This document shows, in pieces, positions 34,919 to 45,842 of a stretch of 64,000 bases of DNA. Each line of letters starts with the position of its first letter. The stretch's first letter is position 1. Both the position numbers and the translations under genes were made by a program. The notes under the pieces are model-generated. The model made no database searches. It was not told the DNA's origin and saw nothing but the letters and a program-made list of their open reading frames with translations. The stretch is from contig NC_086386.1 of the NCBI RefSeq assembly GCF_036588685.1, positions 47,477,878 through 47,541,877 of the forward strand, written 5' to 3'. Source of the stretch: Mytilus trossulus (Eukaryota > Mollusca > Bivalvia > Mytilida > Mytilidae).

Positions 34919-37900
34919 TTACCAATCATTTAAAACAAGCTTACCATATTTTTCACAATTTGCAATCCCCTGTCTGAAGTAATACCAAAACCTTGATCTT
35001 TGGATCCACGACACGCTCATTTTTGTAAAAGATTTTTTAGACACTCTTTTTATACATCTGGCTTCAAAATCGTTCCATCCAATTCTAACTCTCCTCACTG
35101 TGAAGCCGACTGGGAACCTGCTTGTCTCAGATCGACTGGATTTGACCTCGCCGTCGATTAATATCTTCAGTTCAAATCTATCTACATAGTACACTTTGTC
35201 TACTACATAGACGTATACGTCGTCAAAGATGGAGTCTTCTGTAAAAAAAACTAACATGATTGTTCAACAGAATAAAAATTGTTGCTTATTTACATGCGCC
35301 ATTTTTTGTTTGTATCAATGCGTTGCAACCCGTACTCTGGTGATCTCAAAACAGTGTCTTGTTCAAAGTTTGAATCATGCACAGCTTAACTAAGTTGCTT
35401 TGGTGATCATATATATATATATATATAGTCCAATCTTTGAATTGGCACGAGAAACATCAGCGAAAGGTTCAAAGGGATATTCAAGCTCAGAAGTCAAGAC
35501 AAATTGACAATACCATAGGGGAAAACAAAACAAAAAACGACGAAAAGACAAACAACAGTACACAAAACACAACATGGTAAACTAATAAAGATTGAGCAAA
35601 ACAAACCCGAACAAAAACTGGGAGTGATCTCAGGTGATCCGGAAGAATAGTTATAAATAGATTTTCAGATAACTGTGAGTACTCTCAGATCTGTTCATTG
35701 TGTCTTTTTGTGTCAGGATGTTAAGTACACGGCCACGTCCACTTGTAATTTTGTCAATCTGATGAGTTAAGCCTTTTTCAACTGATTTTTATAGTTCTTT
35801 CTTATGTTGTACTGTGTTACCACTGTCCCAGGTTAGGGGGTGGGGGGGATCCCGCTAACATGTTTAAGCCCGCCACATTATTAATGTATGTGCCTGTCAC
35901 AAGTCAGGAGCCTGTAATTCAGTGGTTGTCGTTTGTTTATGTGTTACATATTTGTTTTTTTCTTTCATTTTTTTACATAAATAAGGCCGTTAGTTTTCTC
36001 CTTTGAATTGTTTTACATTGTATTGTCGGGGCCTTTTATAGCTGACTATGCAGTATGGACTTTGCTCATTGTTGAAGACTGTACGGTGACCTATAGTTGT
36101 TCATGTTTGTGTCATTTTGGTCTTTTGTGGATAGTTGTCTCATTGGCAATCATACCACATCTTCTTTTTTTTATATGCTCAATATATTATATTCGATTTT
36201 CAAAATGTCTTGTTAAAATACTAGATATTTAAACAACGAATCATTGCATTAAATAATAAAAGAACGGATCATTGTATTGAAAAAAAAGGGGGATCACTGT
36301 ACTAAATAATAAAACAAACGGACCATTACACTCAATAATGCAATGTATATAAAAAAACGGATCACTGCACTAAATAATCAAACAACGAACCTTAACAATG
36401 AATAATCATATAACGGATCATTACACTAAATAATCAAACAAAGAATCACTGCACCAACTAATCAAACAAAGGATCCTTGCAATAGATTACCAAACAACGG
36501 ATCATTGCAATAGATTACCAAACAACGGATCATTGCAATTGATAATCAAACAACGGATCATTGCAATAGATAATTAAACAACGGATCATTGCACTAGATA
36601 ATGAAACAACGGATCATTGCACTAGATAATCAAACAACGGATCATTGCACTAGATAATCAAACAACGGATCATTGCAATAGATAATCAAACAACGGATCA
36701 TTGCAATAGATAATCAAACAACGGATCATTGCAATAGATAATCAAACAACGGATCATTGCACTAGATAATCAAACAACGGACCATTGCACTAGATAATCA
36801 AACAACGGACCATTGCACTAGCTAATCAAACAACGGATCATTGCAATAGATAATCAAACAACGGATCATTGCAAAAGATAATCAAACGACGGATCATTGC
36901 ACTAAGTCTTCAAACAACGGATCATTGCACTAGATAATTAAACAACGGATCATTGCACTAGCTTATCAAACAAAGGATCATTGCACTAAGTATTCAAAAA
37001 ACGAATCATTGCACTAGATACTCAAACAACGGATCATTACACTGAAAATTAAACAACGGCACATCACACTTAATAATCAATATACAGAAGCAACATAAAA
37101 CCCTACATTAGTTGTAAAGAAGAAACATACCGAATAGTTCCATGTTGATGATTCTGTTTTTCATATCTTGAACATCTTTCAACTGTTTTACTGTTTTTCC
37201 AAACGCATCTATGATGATCTTTTTTTCTTTTCCATTTTCCCGCGGTTTTAATGAACTCTCATGATGAAACCGAAAGTTTGGATCTTCATCGCATATTTCT
37301 GTTTCCATCGATTTAACTTGTTCTGCGCCTGCCCATCGGGGATAGAAATCCCAAATGAGTTCCGAAGCTATTGCAGGCGTTGACTCTCTTTTCATCCATT
37401 CTTTAAATGTTCGGTCGAGATGAAAGATCAGTAATCCCGGTTCGCATGGTGCATCGAGGAACGACAAGAAAGGGTTTGCAATTATTTCATTTCCTGTCAA
37501 AGTATAGAAATAATGTTACATAAAAAGGCCGGATCATTGGGAATGCGATAAAGTTTAAGTGCGCATGCTTGGAGAAAAATCTAAGTTTTTCTAGAAGATT
37601 TTAACGTTTGCATTATCTTTTCATTTTTATTTTAAATCTAGAATTACTTAGTATAGTGAACATCCAATTGAATACACATCAAATATTTTAGTAGTTATTT
37701 AATAGTATCCAGCAGATGCTTTTCCTTTTATTAAAAAATATGAATTGGCTTTTACAAAGTTATTTTGCGTGGTTCCTTACCTGAAAGAAAAACAAATTTA
37801 AGTTTGATTCGCAATACATGTATATAGTACCCAAGTTCATACGTTCATGAAGGATCACCCCAATTTACAAATTCAATAATATCTTAGATTTGAAATTTGG

Positions 37901-38822
37901 ACTCAAAATATAGAAATTCGCAATTCGAATTCGTAATCTTTAATTCAAAATTTGAGATTTATAATTAAATATTTAAAGTAACAAGTTCATTTTAGGATGT
38001 GAAATAACATTAACGGTACCATTTTGTCTGCACCATATGCGCATTTCGACAATACTTGTCTCTTTCGAGGTAAAACAAAATCAACTGAAATGTAACTAGA
38101 GAGTGACCAAGTCCATGGATTATCCAATTGAGTGAATATAAGCAATTATAGTCTACCATACGGCTTTCAATAATGAGAAAACCAATACCGTTAAGTTGGC
38201 TATTAAAAGGCCCCCACAAGAAAAGTATGGAACAATCCAGTTGAGATGACTAACGGCCTAATTTGTAACAAAATGATGTACACCAAAGTGGTGTAACGGT
38301 ACAACATAAGAACATAATATGAGTTTCATTTTGCTGTTATGTACTTCTCAATGTTTTCTGAATCTTTGGTTAAACAAAGTTTTGACTTTCCTCATCCAAG
38401 TGAAGGTATTGAAAAGTGCTTTCATTGTTACAGTAGTAAAAGCTGATTCGGTATGTGTTATCAGATTGAGAGCATCAGTTTATTAATAATTTACGAAATT
38501 ATATGTCATCGACTTTAAAGCTTTTTATTTATACACAAAGCAGTTTTAATTGCAATATTCGGATACATCGAATTTCGTATCTCGAATTTTGAAGTCCGAA
38601 TATGTATTTGAAAATTCGCTTTTAAAATTGTGATCATTAGATCTCAAATTTGAATTATCGACTGATGCATCTGTTGAATAACAACACAGTAGTTTATAAT
38701 GGAACATTAACTTTTTAAATTTACTCACCGGCTACTGCTTTGGAAACTTTGTCAGAGATGCTATTCCAGGCATTTTGTTCTATATGATTTCCTGATAATT
38801 GCTTATAGGTTTTCCATGTCAT
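34919..38822 (-). CDS. Gene B: three-exon gasdermin-like N-terminal domain protein, 258 aa
   Basis: Exons on the minus strand are 38822-38729, 37493-37131 and 35238-34919 (stop included). They join at GT/AG sites with phase-1 introns, and the 777 nt total stays open. The start at 38822 is chosen because MTWKTYKQ aligns with MDSKLYKS of gene A. The frame is open further upstream, so a longer protein is possible. Exon 1 is helical and ends KVSKAVAG. Exon 2 starts NEIIANPFLSFLDA, corresponding to GPGVIPIPYLMDA in gene A. Exon 3 has YVVDKVYYVDRFELKILIDG and FPVGFTVRRVRIGW, matching KIYLVYEV and VPIGFKMRKY there. In gasdermins a helix, an IPV segment, a DxL segment and late beta strands ending in an IPxG-x-R pattern occur in this order. 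That is why I propose a gasdermin pore-forming-like fold with no C-terminal inhibitory domain. Overall identity is low, so the family name is tentative. The gene structure is much firmer. Confidence 0.7.
35440..35645 (-). repeat. Dispersed family R fragment in intron 2 of gene B
   Basis: Reverse orientation: GAAACATCAGCGAAAGGTTC, AAAGACAAACAACAGTACAC, AAAACACAACATGGTAAACT, AACTGGGAGTGATCTCAGGT. A short AT microsatellite (35408-35425) lies just before it. Confidence 0.8.
35650..36175 (+). repeat. Dispersed family L copy (long form) in intron 2 of gene B
   Basis: Plus-strand match to the 3' region of RT copy 2 (31350-31890 inverted). Blocks are GTGAGTACTCTCAGATCTG, TTGTGTCTTTTTGTGTCAGG, GATCCCGCTAACATGTTTAA, CAGTGGTTGTCGTTTG, GGGGCCTTTTATAGCTGACT and TTGGCAATCATACCACATC, then poly-T. 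Antisense to gene B. The open frame at 36008-36232 is a by-product. Confidence 0.88.
36230..37075. repeat. 28-bp minisatellite in intron 2 of gene B, about 30 copies
   Basis: Unit close to AATCAAACAACGGATCATTG followed by CAATAGAT or CACTAGAT. The central copies (36560-36900) are nearly identical. Copies at both edges are diverged, as expected for an array homogenised from the middle. It ends about 55 bp before the exon 2 donor at 37130. Confidence 0.95.
38030..38070 (-). ncRNA. Hammerhead ribozyme remnant, class 2, in intron 1 of gene B
   Basis: The minus strand retains GAC-AAGTATT-GTC (stem II), GAAA, TGC/GCA (stem III), cleavage triplet ATA and the stem I return TGGTGC. The 5' side is damaged: CTGAAGA has become CGAAAGA and the stem I 5' strand is gone. 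Flanks (GGTACCATTTT on the plus strand) match the dimer at 60508-61178. Confidence 0.7.
38075..38310 (-). repeat. Dispersed family L fragment, diverged, in intron 1 of gene B
   Basis: Reverse orientation: CTACCATACGGCTTTCAATA, AATGAGAAAACC, TATTAAAAGGCCCCCACAAG, GACTAACGGCCTAATTTG. The 5' boundary is unclear. Confidence 0.6.
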
Positions 38823-39073
38823 GCCACCATGACTTACACCAAGTACATTGGTAAATATATTGGGAATGTGTTCAGAAATAATAGGTCTAGCTAATGAATA
38901 TCGCCAGAGTTCTCTAAACGACATTACTTGTGCACTAACGACAGTCACATAAAATTTTCTCGGGAACGTCATAGAATAGACATAGAAACGTTAGTAGTAT
39001 ACCAACGTCACAAACATACTTGACAACGTTGGTGATTCCTTCAATACTACACGGAAGAATCGAATGGCTTGAA
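38823..39073. promoter_or_regulatory. Putative bidirectional promoter between genes B and A
   Basis: The likely start codons of the two divergent paralogues are 251 bp apart. Both 5' UTRs and any promoter elements must fit here unless upstream non-coding exons exist. No TATA box or other motif stands out. The assignment is positional only. Confidence 0.4.
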
Positions 39074-42000
39074 ATGGATTCAAAGTTGTACAAAAGTATT
39101 ACGGAATGCGATGCCAGGGCAGTCTGGCCTATGGTTAGAAATATTGTGGCAGCTCAACTTATGGGTAAGAAACGCAAAAATACACATTTTTTATTAATAT
39201 TTACTGCATTTTTAAAAAAACAAGTGATGGGAAATTTTCGTTGTATAAAATTTTCATCCCGTGCATTTTTTATTTGTTACAAATTTTATGGTTTTGCTGT
39301 TGTTATTATAAATAGTATCCTTAATGTTTTTATGTACTAACATGTGCTATTAAATTTTCTAATCTTTAAATTTTTTAAAACTATACATGGACTTGAAGAT
39401 ATTAATCGTTTTAATAATTGTATTATACTATACGCGTTCGCCGACCGAAAATGAATTTCCACACATGAGTCATTTCATTTTTAAGCGTTATTTTGCTTTG
39501 TTTTAGTATATTACATTGTTAATTCTGACAGAATCATTTAACAGTCTTATTCTTGTCTCTGAAAGACATAAACGGAATTTCATTTCTTTTAAACATATAA
39601 AAAGGCATTATGTTAACGATAGAGATGACAAACCCAATTGTTTTTAAAAGAAATATATTATAAAACATGTGTGATTGATGTTTTTATACAAACAAATGTT
39701 GCTGCGATATAACTAAGGTAATGTATACCAGAGAATTTATACTGAATGTATATTTTGAAATACTAAGGCTTTTCTACCTCAGGCATAGATTAACTTAGCT
39801 GTATTTGGCAAAACTTTTAGGAATCTTGGTTCTCAATGCTCTTCAACTTCGTACTTTATTTGGCATTTTAAACTGTTTTGGATTCGAGCGTCACTGATGA
39901 GTCTTTAGTAGACGAAACGGGCTTCTGGCGTATATACTAAATTTATTCCTGGTATCTATGATGAGATTATTTCCTATGGAAATGATCAGTGTTGGATAAA
40001 TCTATTTTGGAACAATCAATGTATTTGATTAGAAACATATATATGGTTTGCCCCCCTTTTAATCCTGGATTGGAAACCCCTCCCTTTTAAAAAATAGCTG
40101 GATTAGCCTCTGATGATGTATATGGAACAACAAAAGACAAAATCTTGTCCTTTTTGCAGACACTTGCATTTACTTCATAAACTGTGATGAAAGATATTTC
40201 ATACATTTACAACCTTTAAAAAAACACACACGTCGAAGTGTTAAAAGACGGTTTCATGTATAGATATATGAACTTTTTAAAAGTTTAAATAAGAGAATAG
40301 AGAGATATTATTACTGCTAAAAGTATTGGAGTGTATCAGTGCTACAAGAAAAGAACAAAAAAGTAATATCCTGGCTGGTTTGCTAGATTATTATTTTTTT
40401 CTTTCTCGAGCTGTTGGTTTGCTGTCTCAGCTATCACCAGTTACCTCCTCTCAGCTATAGCCATAGGACACTACACGGACTTCAACAACGTGCAAAGCCT
40501 TATTTTATATAACATATATTTTTTGCTGGTATTTAATATAAATATTTTTCAAACAATTTCATATAGGACCTGGAGTAATTCCTATACCGTATTTGATGGA
40601 TGCACAGTATTACGATCATGGTTCTATAATAGTCAAAGAATCACTTTCTAAAATGGAAAGACTGAAAGGTGTAAGACCCGGAATTATAACAATTGGAAGG
40701 CTTAAAGATTTTATTGACGACCCAAAAGATACAAATCTCAAGGAATGGCCCAAAACAAAGAAGGCCTCAGATCGAATGAATCCAACGTTTACATTCGAGG
40801 AGACAGCTTTAAAAAATAAGCTACGTAAAACTGTGACAGTTGAGATAGATGCATGTGAACGATACACCATGGAGAACATCCCTGGAGAGGATGATGTCAC
40901 GGTTGGATTGGATGAAAGAGGTTAGTAAATAAATCGGGCAAGGATTCAATTAAGGTATAGGCACTACAAGAAGACGTAAGTTTTAAAAATATAGCCATAG
41001 GCGTGTGGAGCAGGCACCCATTTCTTTTTTAAAGGTAGATGGAAGCGGTTGGTTAACTTAAAAAGATAAAGAATATGTTTGTTTTTTTCAATAGTTTAAC
41101 GTTGTTTCCAACAGAAATAAGAGGAGTATTCTTATATAGTTGTTTTACAAATGTTCAGTTAAGAGCACTAACACATTTAATAATATCACTAATAGTGTAT
41201 TACGATACTAAAAATGTGTCTAATTTTTTTATATATATGTACTTTCTTTTACAGAACTAAAGATCAGAGATAAAAACACGTGTTATATTTAACTGAACTT
41301 TTATTTAGATTCTTCTGGTCATACCAAGGTTCATACGGTGTATTTTTCGAAAATTCGAAACAAATTTTTTTTAATTTCATTTTATGTCTGCATCTATGAT
41401 TTGATCTGACAACTAAAATATAACTGTGCTTAGATTATTGTTAAGGGACTTAATATGTGATTTTGGGGTTTGGGGGACAAAATATAAGTTAAACATTCTT
41501 TCTTAATTCTATCTATTTTCCATGGGAAGGAAGGTGAATGCTGTGATCCTTTTTGTCATGAACTGTATAAGTTCCTTTCAAATGAAACAAATATTTTGTA
41601 ATAATTATTACAGAATTTCTACCTAACGGATTAAAGGTTTTAGAATATTTGATCCAACAGTATTAGTTCACATCTTAGATTCTTGTACTATAATATTCAA
41701 GTATAGTTGATATTCAAGTATTTTTTGTTATTCAACTATTGTTTAATTATTTATTCAGCTATTTATTTGTTATTCAAGTTTCTTTTAGTGTTTAAACAAT
41801 TGTTTGCTTTTCCAGTTATTCCAGTTATTCAAGTTTTGATTCTTATTCAAATATAATTGTTTAGCATTCAAGTATTGTTTAGCATTCAAATGTTGTTTGA
41901 TATTCAAATGTTGGTTAATATTCAAGTATTGTTTAAAATTCAAGTATTGTTTGTTATTCGAGTATGGTTTGTTATTCAAGTATTATTTGTTGTATTATTT

Positions 42001-42284
42001 GTTGTATTATTTTAGGATTTCAGTATGTAAACAAGATATATCTGGTATACGAGGTATGCTATGCAGACAAAATAGCAGTGACCGTCGGAATAGGTAATGA
42101 AACGGACAGAGTAGAAATAGATCAACGAGTTCCTATTGGTTTCAAAATGCGAAAATACAAACTTAAAGAAAATGGCGCACTCGGAAAGCCTAAAGACCAA
42201 CCAAATAAGTCGAAGTTTCAATGGATAAAACGAGCCCACTTTCGGAATCCAATGGACGATTTACCTGATATACCCGATGAGTGA
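39074..42284 (+). CDS. Gene A: three-exon gasdermin-like N-terminal domain protein, 237 aa
   Basis: Exons are 39074-39164, 40567-40920 and 42016-42284 (stop TGA). Donors are G/GTAAGA and G/GTTAGT, and acceptors ATATAG and TTTTAG. Both introns are phase 1 and the 714 nt total is open. The start ATG at 39074 aligns with gene B; the frame remains open upstream. The protein has an N-terminal helical segment (MDSKLYKSITECDARAVW), then GPGVIPIPYLMDAQYYDHG, GIITIGRLKDFIDD, a charged stretch, DDVTVGLDERGFQYVNKIYL, VCYADKIAVTVGIG and QRVPIGFKMRKYKLKENG. It ends in a proline/aspartate tail (MDDLPDIPDE). The order of strands resembles a gasdermin N-terminal domain. A family role would be membrane permeabilisation in immune cell death, but this is an inference from fold-like pattern, not clear identity. 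No transmembrane helix or signal peptide is visible. Candidate AATAAA signals lie at 42478-42483 and about 42495. Confidence 0.72.
39770..39965 (+). repeat. Class 1 hammerhead-bearing repeat fragment in intron 1 of gene A
   Basis: The body (39770-39885) has GCTGTATTTGGCAAAACTTT, GGTTCTCAATGCTCTTCAAC and TTCGTACTTTATTTGG, shared with 46320-46440. It is followed by the ribozyme motif and then CTGGTATCTATGATGAG. Confidence 0.85.
39888..39931 (+). ncRNA. Hammerhead ribozyme motif, class 1, intact core but broken stem III
   Basis: GCGTCA (stem I), CTGATGA, GTC-TTTAGTA-GAC (stem II), GAAA, then CGGGCT where CGCGCG is expected, triplet TTC, and TGGCGT (stem I return, fully pairing with GCGTCA using wobbles). 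All core nucleotides are intact. Two substitutions disrupt the 3-bp stem III, so activity is doubtful. Confidence 0.85.
41690..42005. repeat. Degenerate ~18-20 bp minisatellite in intron 2 of gene A
   Basis: Repeats of the form TTATTCAAGTATTGTTTG, becoming more regular toward the 3' end (41860-41995). It ends about 10 bp before the exon 3 acceptor, so it occupies the polypyrimidine region of the splice site. Confidence 0.88.
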
Positions 42285-42869
42285 TCATTTTTTTTTTGTA
42301 AAAGATATATATTAGATTCAAATGATTAATGATTTGTATCTGACTTTTTTTCTTGTATGCTTTTATGTCTTAGCAAATTAAAGTTACCTGAGCATGCTGT
42401 TACGCAAACTCTATTTTTCCATAACTCATTCTTCTTAATGTTAATTTATCTGTTTTATCCATACTTTTGTATATAATAATAAATTGTAATTACCAAATAA
42501 ATGAATACGCAATATGGAAAGTGTTTCATCATTTACACAGTACATACGCATTCTAAAAAATAACCATAGATTTGTCATCGAATTTGTACTAGCAGCACAC
42601 AAACTGATGACGCATGTTTGGTAGAATCTGCATGCTTTCACTCACAGGTTTTGGTCGGGTTCATGTTGGTCGGTCTTTAGCTTTCTATTTTACGTTCTGC
42701 TTGTCTCTTGATCTTATTTGTTAATGTCATTTTACTTTCAACTTATGAGGTTAAGTGGATAATATTTTAAAAAAAATAAAGAAATCTTTGAGTTCTTGAT
42801 ACTTTTTTTGAAATGGTTAACATGATCTACTCTTGTTTAAATAGTGACGAATTTCATTAGAGTCCGTTA

Positions 42870-43137
42870 CAGCAGATTTCAATGAGTATGTAGCTAAAGG
42901 TAACATCTTTGGTTAGCTTGCTTGCTAGCTGAACCGTGAAGTCATTGTTAGATTACTAGTAAGTAAACTATTCTTCTTTAGGACCAGACTAGTCCGACAG
43001 ATAACCAATCCATTTGTCTGTAGGACTAGGTTAGTTCGAAAGGAGGGTGGCATACCTTGCAATGACTTTACGATTCAGCTAGCAAGCAAGCTAACCAAAG
43101 GTATTACCTTCAGAAACATACTTATTGAAATCGGCTG
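42870..43137. mobile_element. 268-bp MITE with ~75-bp inverted repeats
   Basis: The left arm CAGCAGATTTCAAT...TTTGGTTAGCTTGCTTGC...AAGTCATTG is inverted on the right as CAATGACTTT...GCAAGCAAGCTAACCAAA...ATTGAAATCGGCTG. Arms are about 85% alike by eye. TTA flanks the left end and TTTA the right, a possible TTA target duplication. It lies 585 bp downstream of gene A. Confidence 0.85.
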
Positions 43138-43139
43138 TT

Positions 43140-43900
43140 TAAAATACCGCTTCAAACACATTGAAAGTATATGTATGCATAGTCCTTTATCTTTCGGGTC
43201 AAAAGGAATTATCTATTATTCACTAGTAAACATAATTATAATTCTTACTTTAATCCGTCCGGTTTGTCATAGGGAAAATGGCTTATTTGACAACAAAATT
43301 AACAGCAGCAACAACAGTTGAAACAGTGATTGTAATTAGGTCTTTCCACCTTTCACCAAGTTTACCCGTACACTTTTCCACGTAGGAGATATCCAACCGT
43401 ATAATATTTTTCTTGTTTTTGGCGCTATCGCAGAAAGATGTTTTTTTTTAAATTTAGTTACCGTTTCTCTGTTTACTAGTACTCTGTTCAATACTTGGAC
43501 TAAAGAGGTCCATCTACATTTAATAAGATGTTTTCCTCTATTTGTTTATGACATGTGTGGTAATTAAGTTAGTGTAAGTCATAAAACGCAGTGTTCTGCG
43601 TTGTTAGTCATAGCAAGAGGCTTTTGACATGGGGTCCTTGGTCAATAAGAATGACATCGAGGTCAAGGTCAAGTTTCTAAGTCATCTTCAGAAGTTTGAA
43701 CTTTGCTATGTATCGCTTGTTATTACCTAAATGTGACTAATTGTCATAAACATAGAGTCTGACTGAAAAAGGCATTACTTGTTCTCATTCCTACTTAGCA
43801 GAATATTACAATGTCAATATGTCAATGAGACATGTTTCTCCAACAATAAGCAACACCCAAACCGTTCAATCAGATATAAAAGGCCCAACATGACAAATTG
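43140..43900. other. AT-rich DNA with a small inverse family L fragment
   Basis: Near 43828-43885 the words ATGAGACATGTTTCTCCAAC, AACAATAAGCAACACCCAAA and TATAAAAGGCCC resemble family L in reverse. The rest has no identifiable feature. Confidence 0.5.
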
Positions 43901-43904
43901 AAAA

Positions 43905-44000
43905 GCAGATTTACTCGCTGTATTGAAGACCCATTGGTGGCCTTCGCCTTTTTCTGAACTTTGGTCGGGTTGTTGTCTCTTTGACACATTCTCAATTTTG
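43905..44000 (+). repeat. Solitary 3' end of the RT element family
   Basis: TGTATTGAAGACCCATTGG, then TTTGGTCGGGTTGTTGTCTC and TTTGACACATTCTCAATTTT match the 3' end of RT copy 1 at 26885-26975. No coding part is attached, so it is a 5'-truncated insertion. Confidence 0.8.
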
Positions 44001-44517
44001 AATAAAATAAAGAAACCATAAATTGTACAGAGAATGCTTGCTATCGTATGGAGAATATAAAAGATACTTTTTGCTATCATTGTTTCATTCACGGAGGTTA
44101 CTTTATATGATGGTAATGCTACACAGTGATGATAAACATGACAATTATATATGAATAGGCAGAAGCTAGCGAACAATAGCTAGCGAACAATAAGCCAGCG
44201 AACAATAAGGCGATATATCGAGAAACCAAAAAACAGAATAAGACAACAACGGCCGTTAAATAAAAAAATATTCAAAAAGGCAGAAAATCAGTTAAAATAT
44301 AGCAATTTTAACTCAATTTTGAAATGTTTTTTATCCAATCTATTGATTTAACAAGTCGCATAACTTTTTAGGCTAATATTCAGTACCACAACAACTATGC
44401 ATCTATCAACGGATTATTTGTAGGTGTAGGGCCACCTATGCACCCTCTTCAATTTAGAACGTATGTAAAAGTAGTCCTACTCTGTAAAATATAGCACCTT
44501 TTATGTCATTGTGTAAT

Positions 44518-44950
44518 CTAGAGCTCAAAATTTGAAAAAAATGTCAAAAAATTAGGGGGGTCGGCCTATTCCAGGGCTTCTAGAGAAAAGTAATGAGGGG
44601 TGTCACGGGGAATGACTATATAGGTCTTGTAGAGGAGAAACAGGCGCTTCTTTTGCGCTAGGTATCGAAGGGCGCTATGTTCAAAAATCTGAAACTAGAG
44701 CTCAAAATTCGAAAAAAATGTCAAAAAATTAGGAGGGTGGGCCTATTCTAGGACTTCTAGAGAAAAATAATGAGGGGTGTCACGGGGTATGACTATATAG
44801 GTCTTGTAGAGGAGAAACAGGCGCTTCTATTGCACTAGGTACCGAAGGGCGATATGTTCAAAAATCTGAAACTAGAGCTCAAAATTCGAAAAAAATGTCC
44901 AAAAAATGGGGGTAGGGTCGGCCTATTCCAGGAGTTCTAGAGAAAAAATG
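44518..44950 (-). repeat. Left-arm satellite units (three, period 177 bp)
   Basis: Anchor GAGCTCAAAA occurs at 44521, 44698 and 44875, exactly 177 bp apart. Unit types from the outside are A (GGGGGGTCGGCC), C (GGAGGGTGGGCC) and B (GGGGGTAGGGTCGG). They are inverse in orientation to the right arm. Confidence 0.93.
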
Positions 44951-45321
44951 TTATTCTCTAAACGACTTATAGTGGAAAAGTGATGACCGACAATACGTAC
45001 AGTTGTCACAGCGACATTCCTGCCTCTCTCATGCTGATAATCTGCCATCTTGCTGCGGTTAAGAGTTGTGGAGGATCTATTTCAAGGTGTCAATAACATA
45101 ACTTTATAAACTTGGTTATTTAAAGTGTTGTAAACAATGAGGATAAAAACACATGTTTTGCTGTGTACAGGTACAGTAGCTGCATGTGCAGATAAAAACT
45201 TATCGAGTCGATAATTATTGATCAAACTCAGGTGATATTTAAATAGTGTTTAACTAGTTCTATTTTAACAAATTATAACATAAAAAAATAAAAAGTGTTT
45301 TTTTAATTTCAATTCCAATTA

Positions 45322-45842
45322 GGTTATATACCAGCTGGCATTCGCACTAAAGTTTTTTCAACTTCGTCGTTTTCTTTTCGACATACCCTTGAAAAAGAAA
45401 ATCAGCCAGTAATCAGTATTTTTTTATCAGTATTTACATAACATATTTTACAAAATACTTTTTTCCATGTGTGTACATGTACATCTAATTTTATCAGACA
45501 ACACCCGCACGTGGACGAGGGTACTTATACCGTCTTTAAGGTTGTGGCGCTTGTATTGTCATTGATAAAGTTAACTGGTCTGTATGTAGTTTTACTATCA
45601 TACTTTTTTAACAATGCAGTATTCTTTGCTGATTTTGGTTATCTGGTACAAAACCTCTGATATGAAAAAAACTTTTGAAAGAATGAAAAGTAGACTGTCT
45701 ATTAAGTCTGTAAGTGTATATAGAACTTTAGGTTATATACCAGCTGGCATTCGCACTAAAGTTCTTTCATCTTTGTCGTTTTCTTTTCGACATACCCTTG
45801 AAAAAGAAAATCAGCCAGTAATCAGCATTCTTTTTATCAGTA
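45322..45842 (+). repeat. 110-bp segment duplicated 408 bp apart, within short open frames
   Basis: The block from TTAGGTTATATACCAGCTGG through CGACATACCCTTGAAAAAGA to AGCCAGTAATCAG occurs at 45322-45432 and 45729-45842. Both encode GYIPAGIRTKV followed by SFSFRHTLEKENQPVIS in frame. The second lies in a frame from 45614 to 45910 that ends with a hydrophobic IYITHFVNSFIMLF stretch. TTAG directly before the shared block in both copies looks like a splice acceptor, so it may be a duplicated exon. The protein is not recognised. Whether it is expressed is unknown. Confidence 0.6.

Noticed and set aside
35757..35795. CTGATGAG in the family L copy as another hammerhead
   Set aside because: No stem II pairing, no GAAA box and no downstream stem I partner follow it.
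36225..37075. 28-bp array as a CRISPR
   Set aside because: The repeats are directly adjacent with no unique spacers, lie in a eukaryotic intron, and decay toward both edges like a minisatellite.
40616..40900. 94-codon minus-strand open frame
   Set aside because: It is the antisense of exon 2 of gene A, which is supported by splice sites, phase and a paralogue.
43814..44176. 120-codon minus-strand open frame as a membrane protein
   Set aside because: It runs through a solitary retroelement 3' end and family L debris, and into the terminal repeat of the 5-kb element. The hydrophobic look comes from AT-rich codons.
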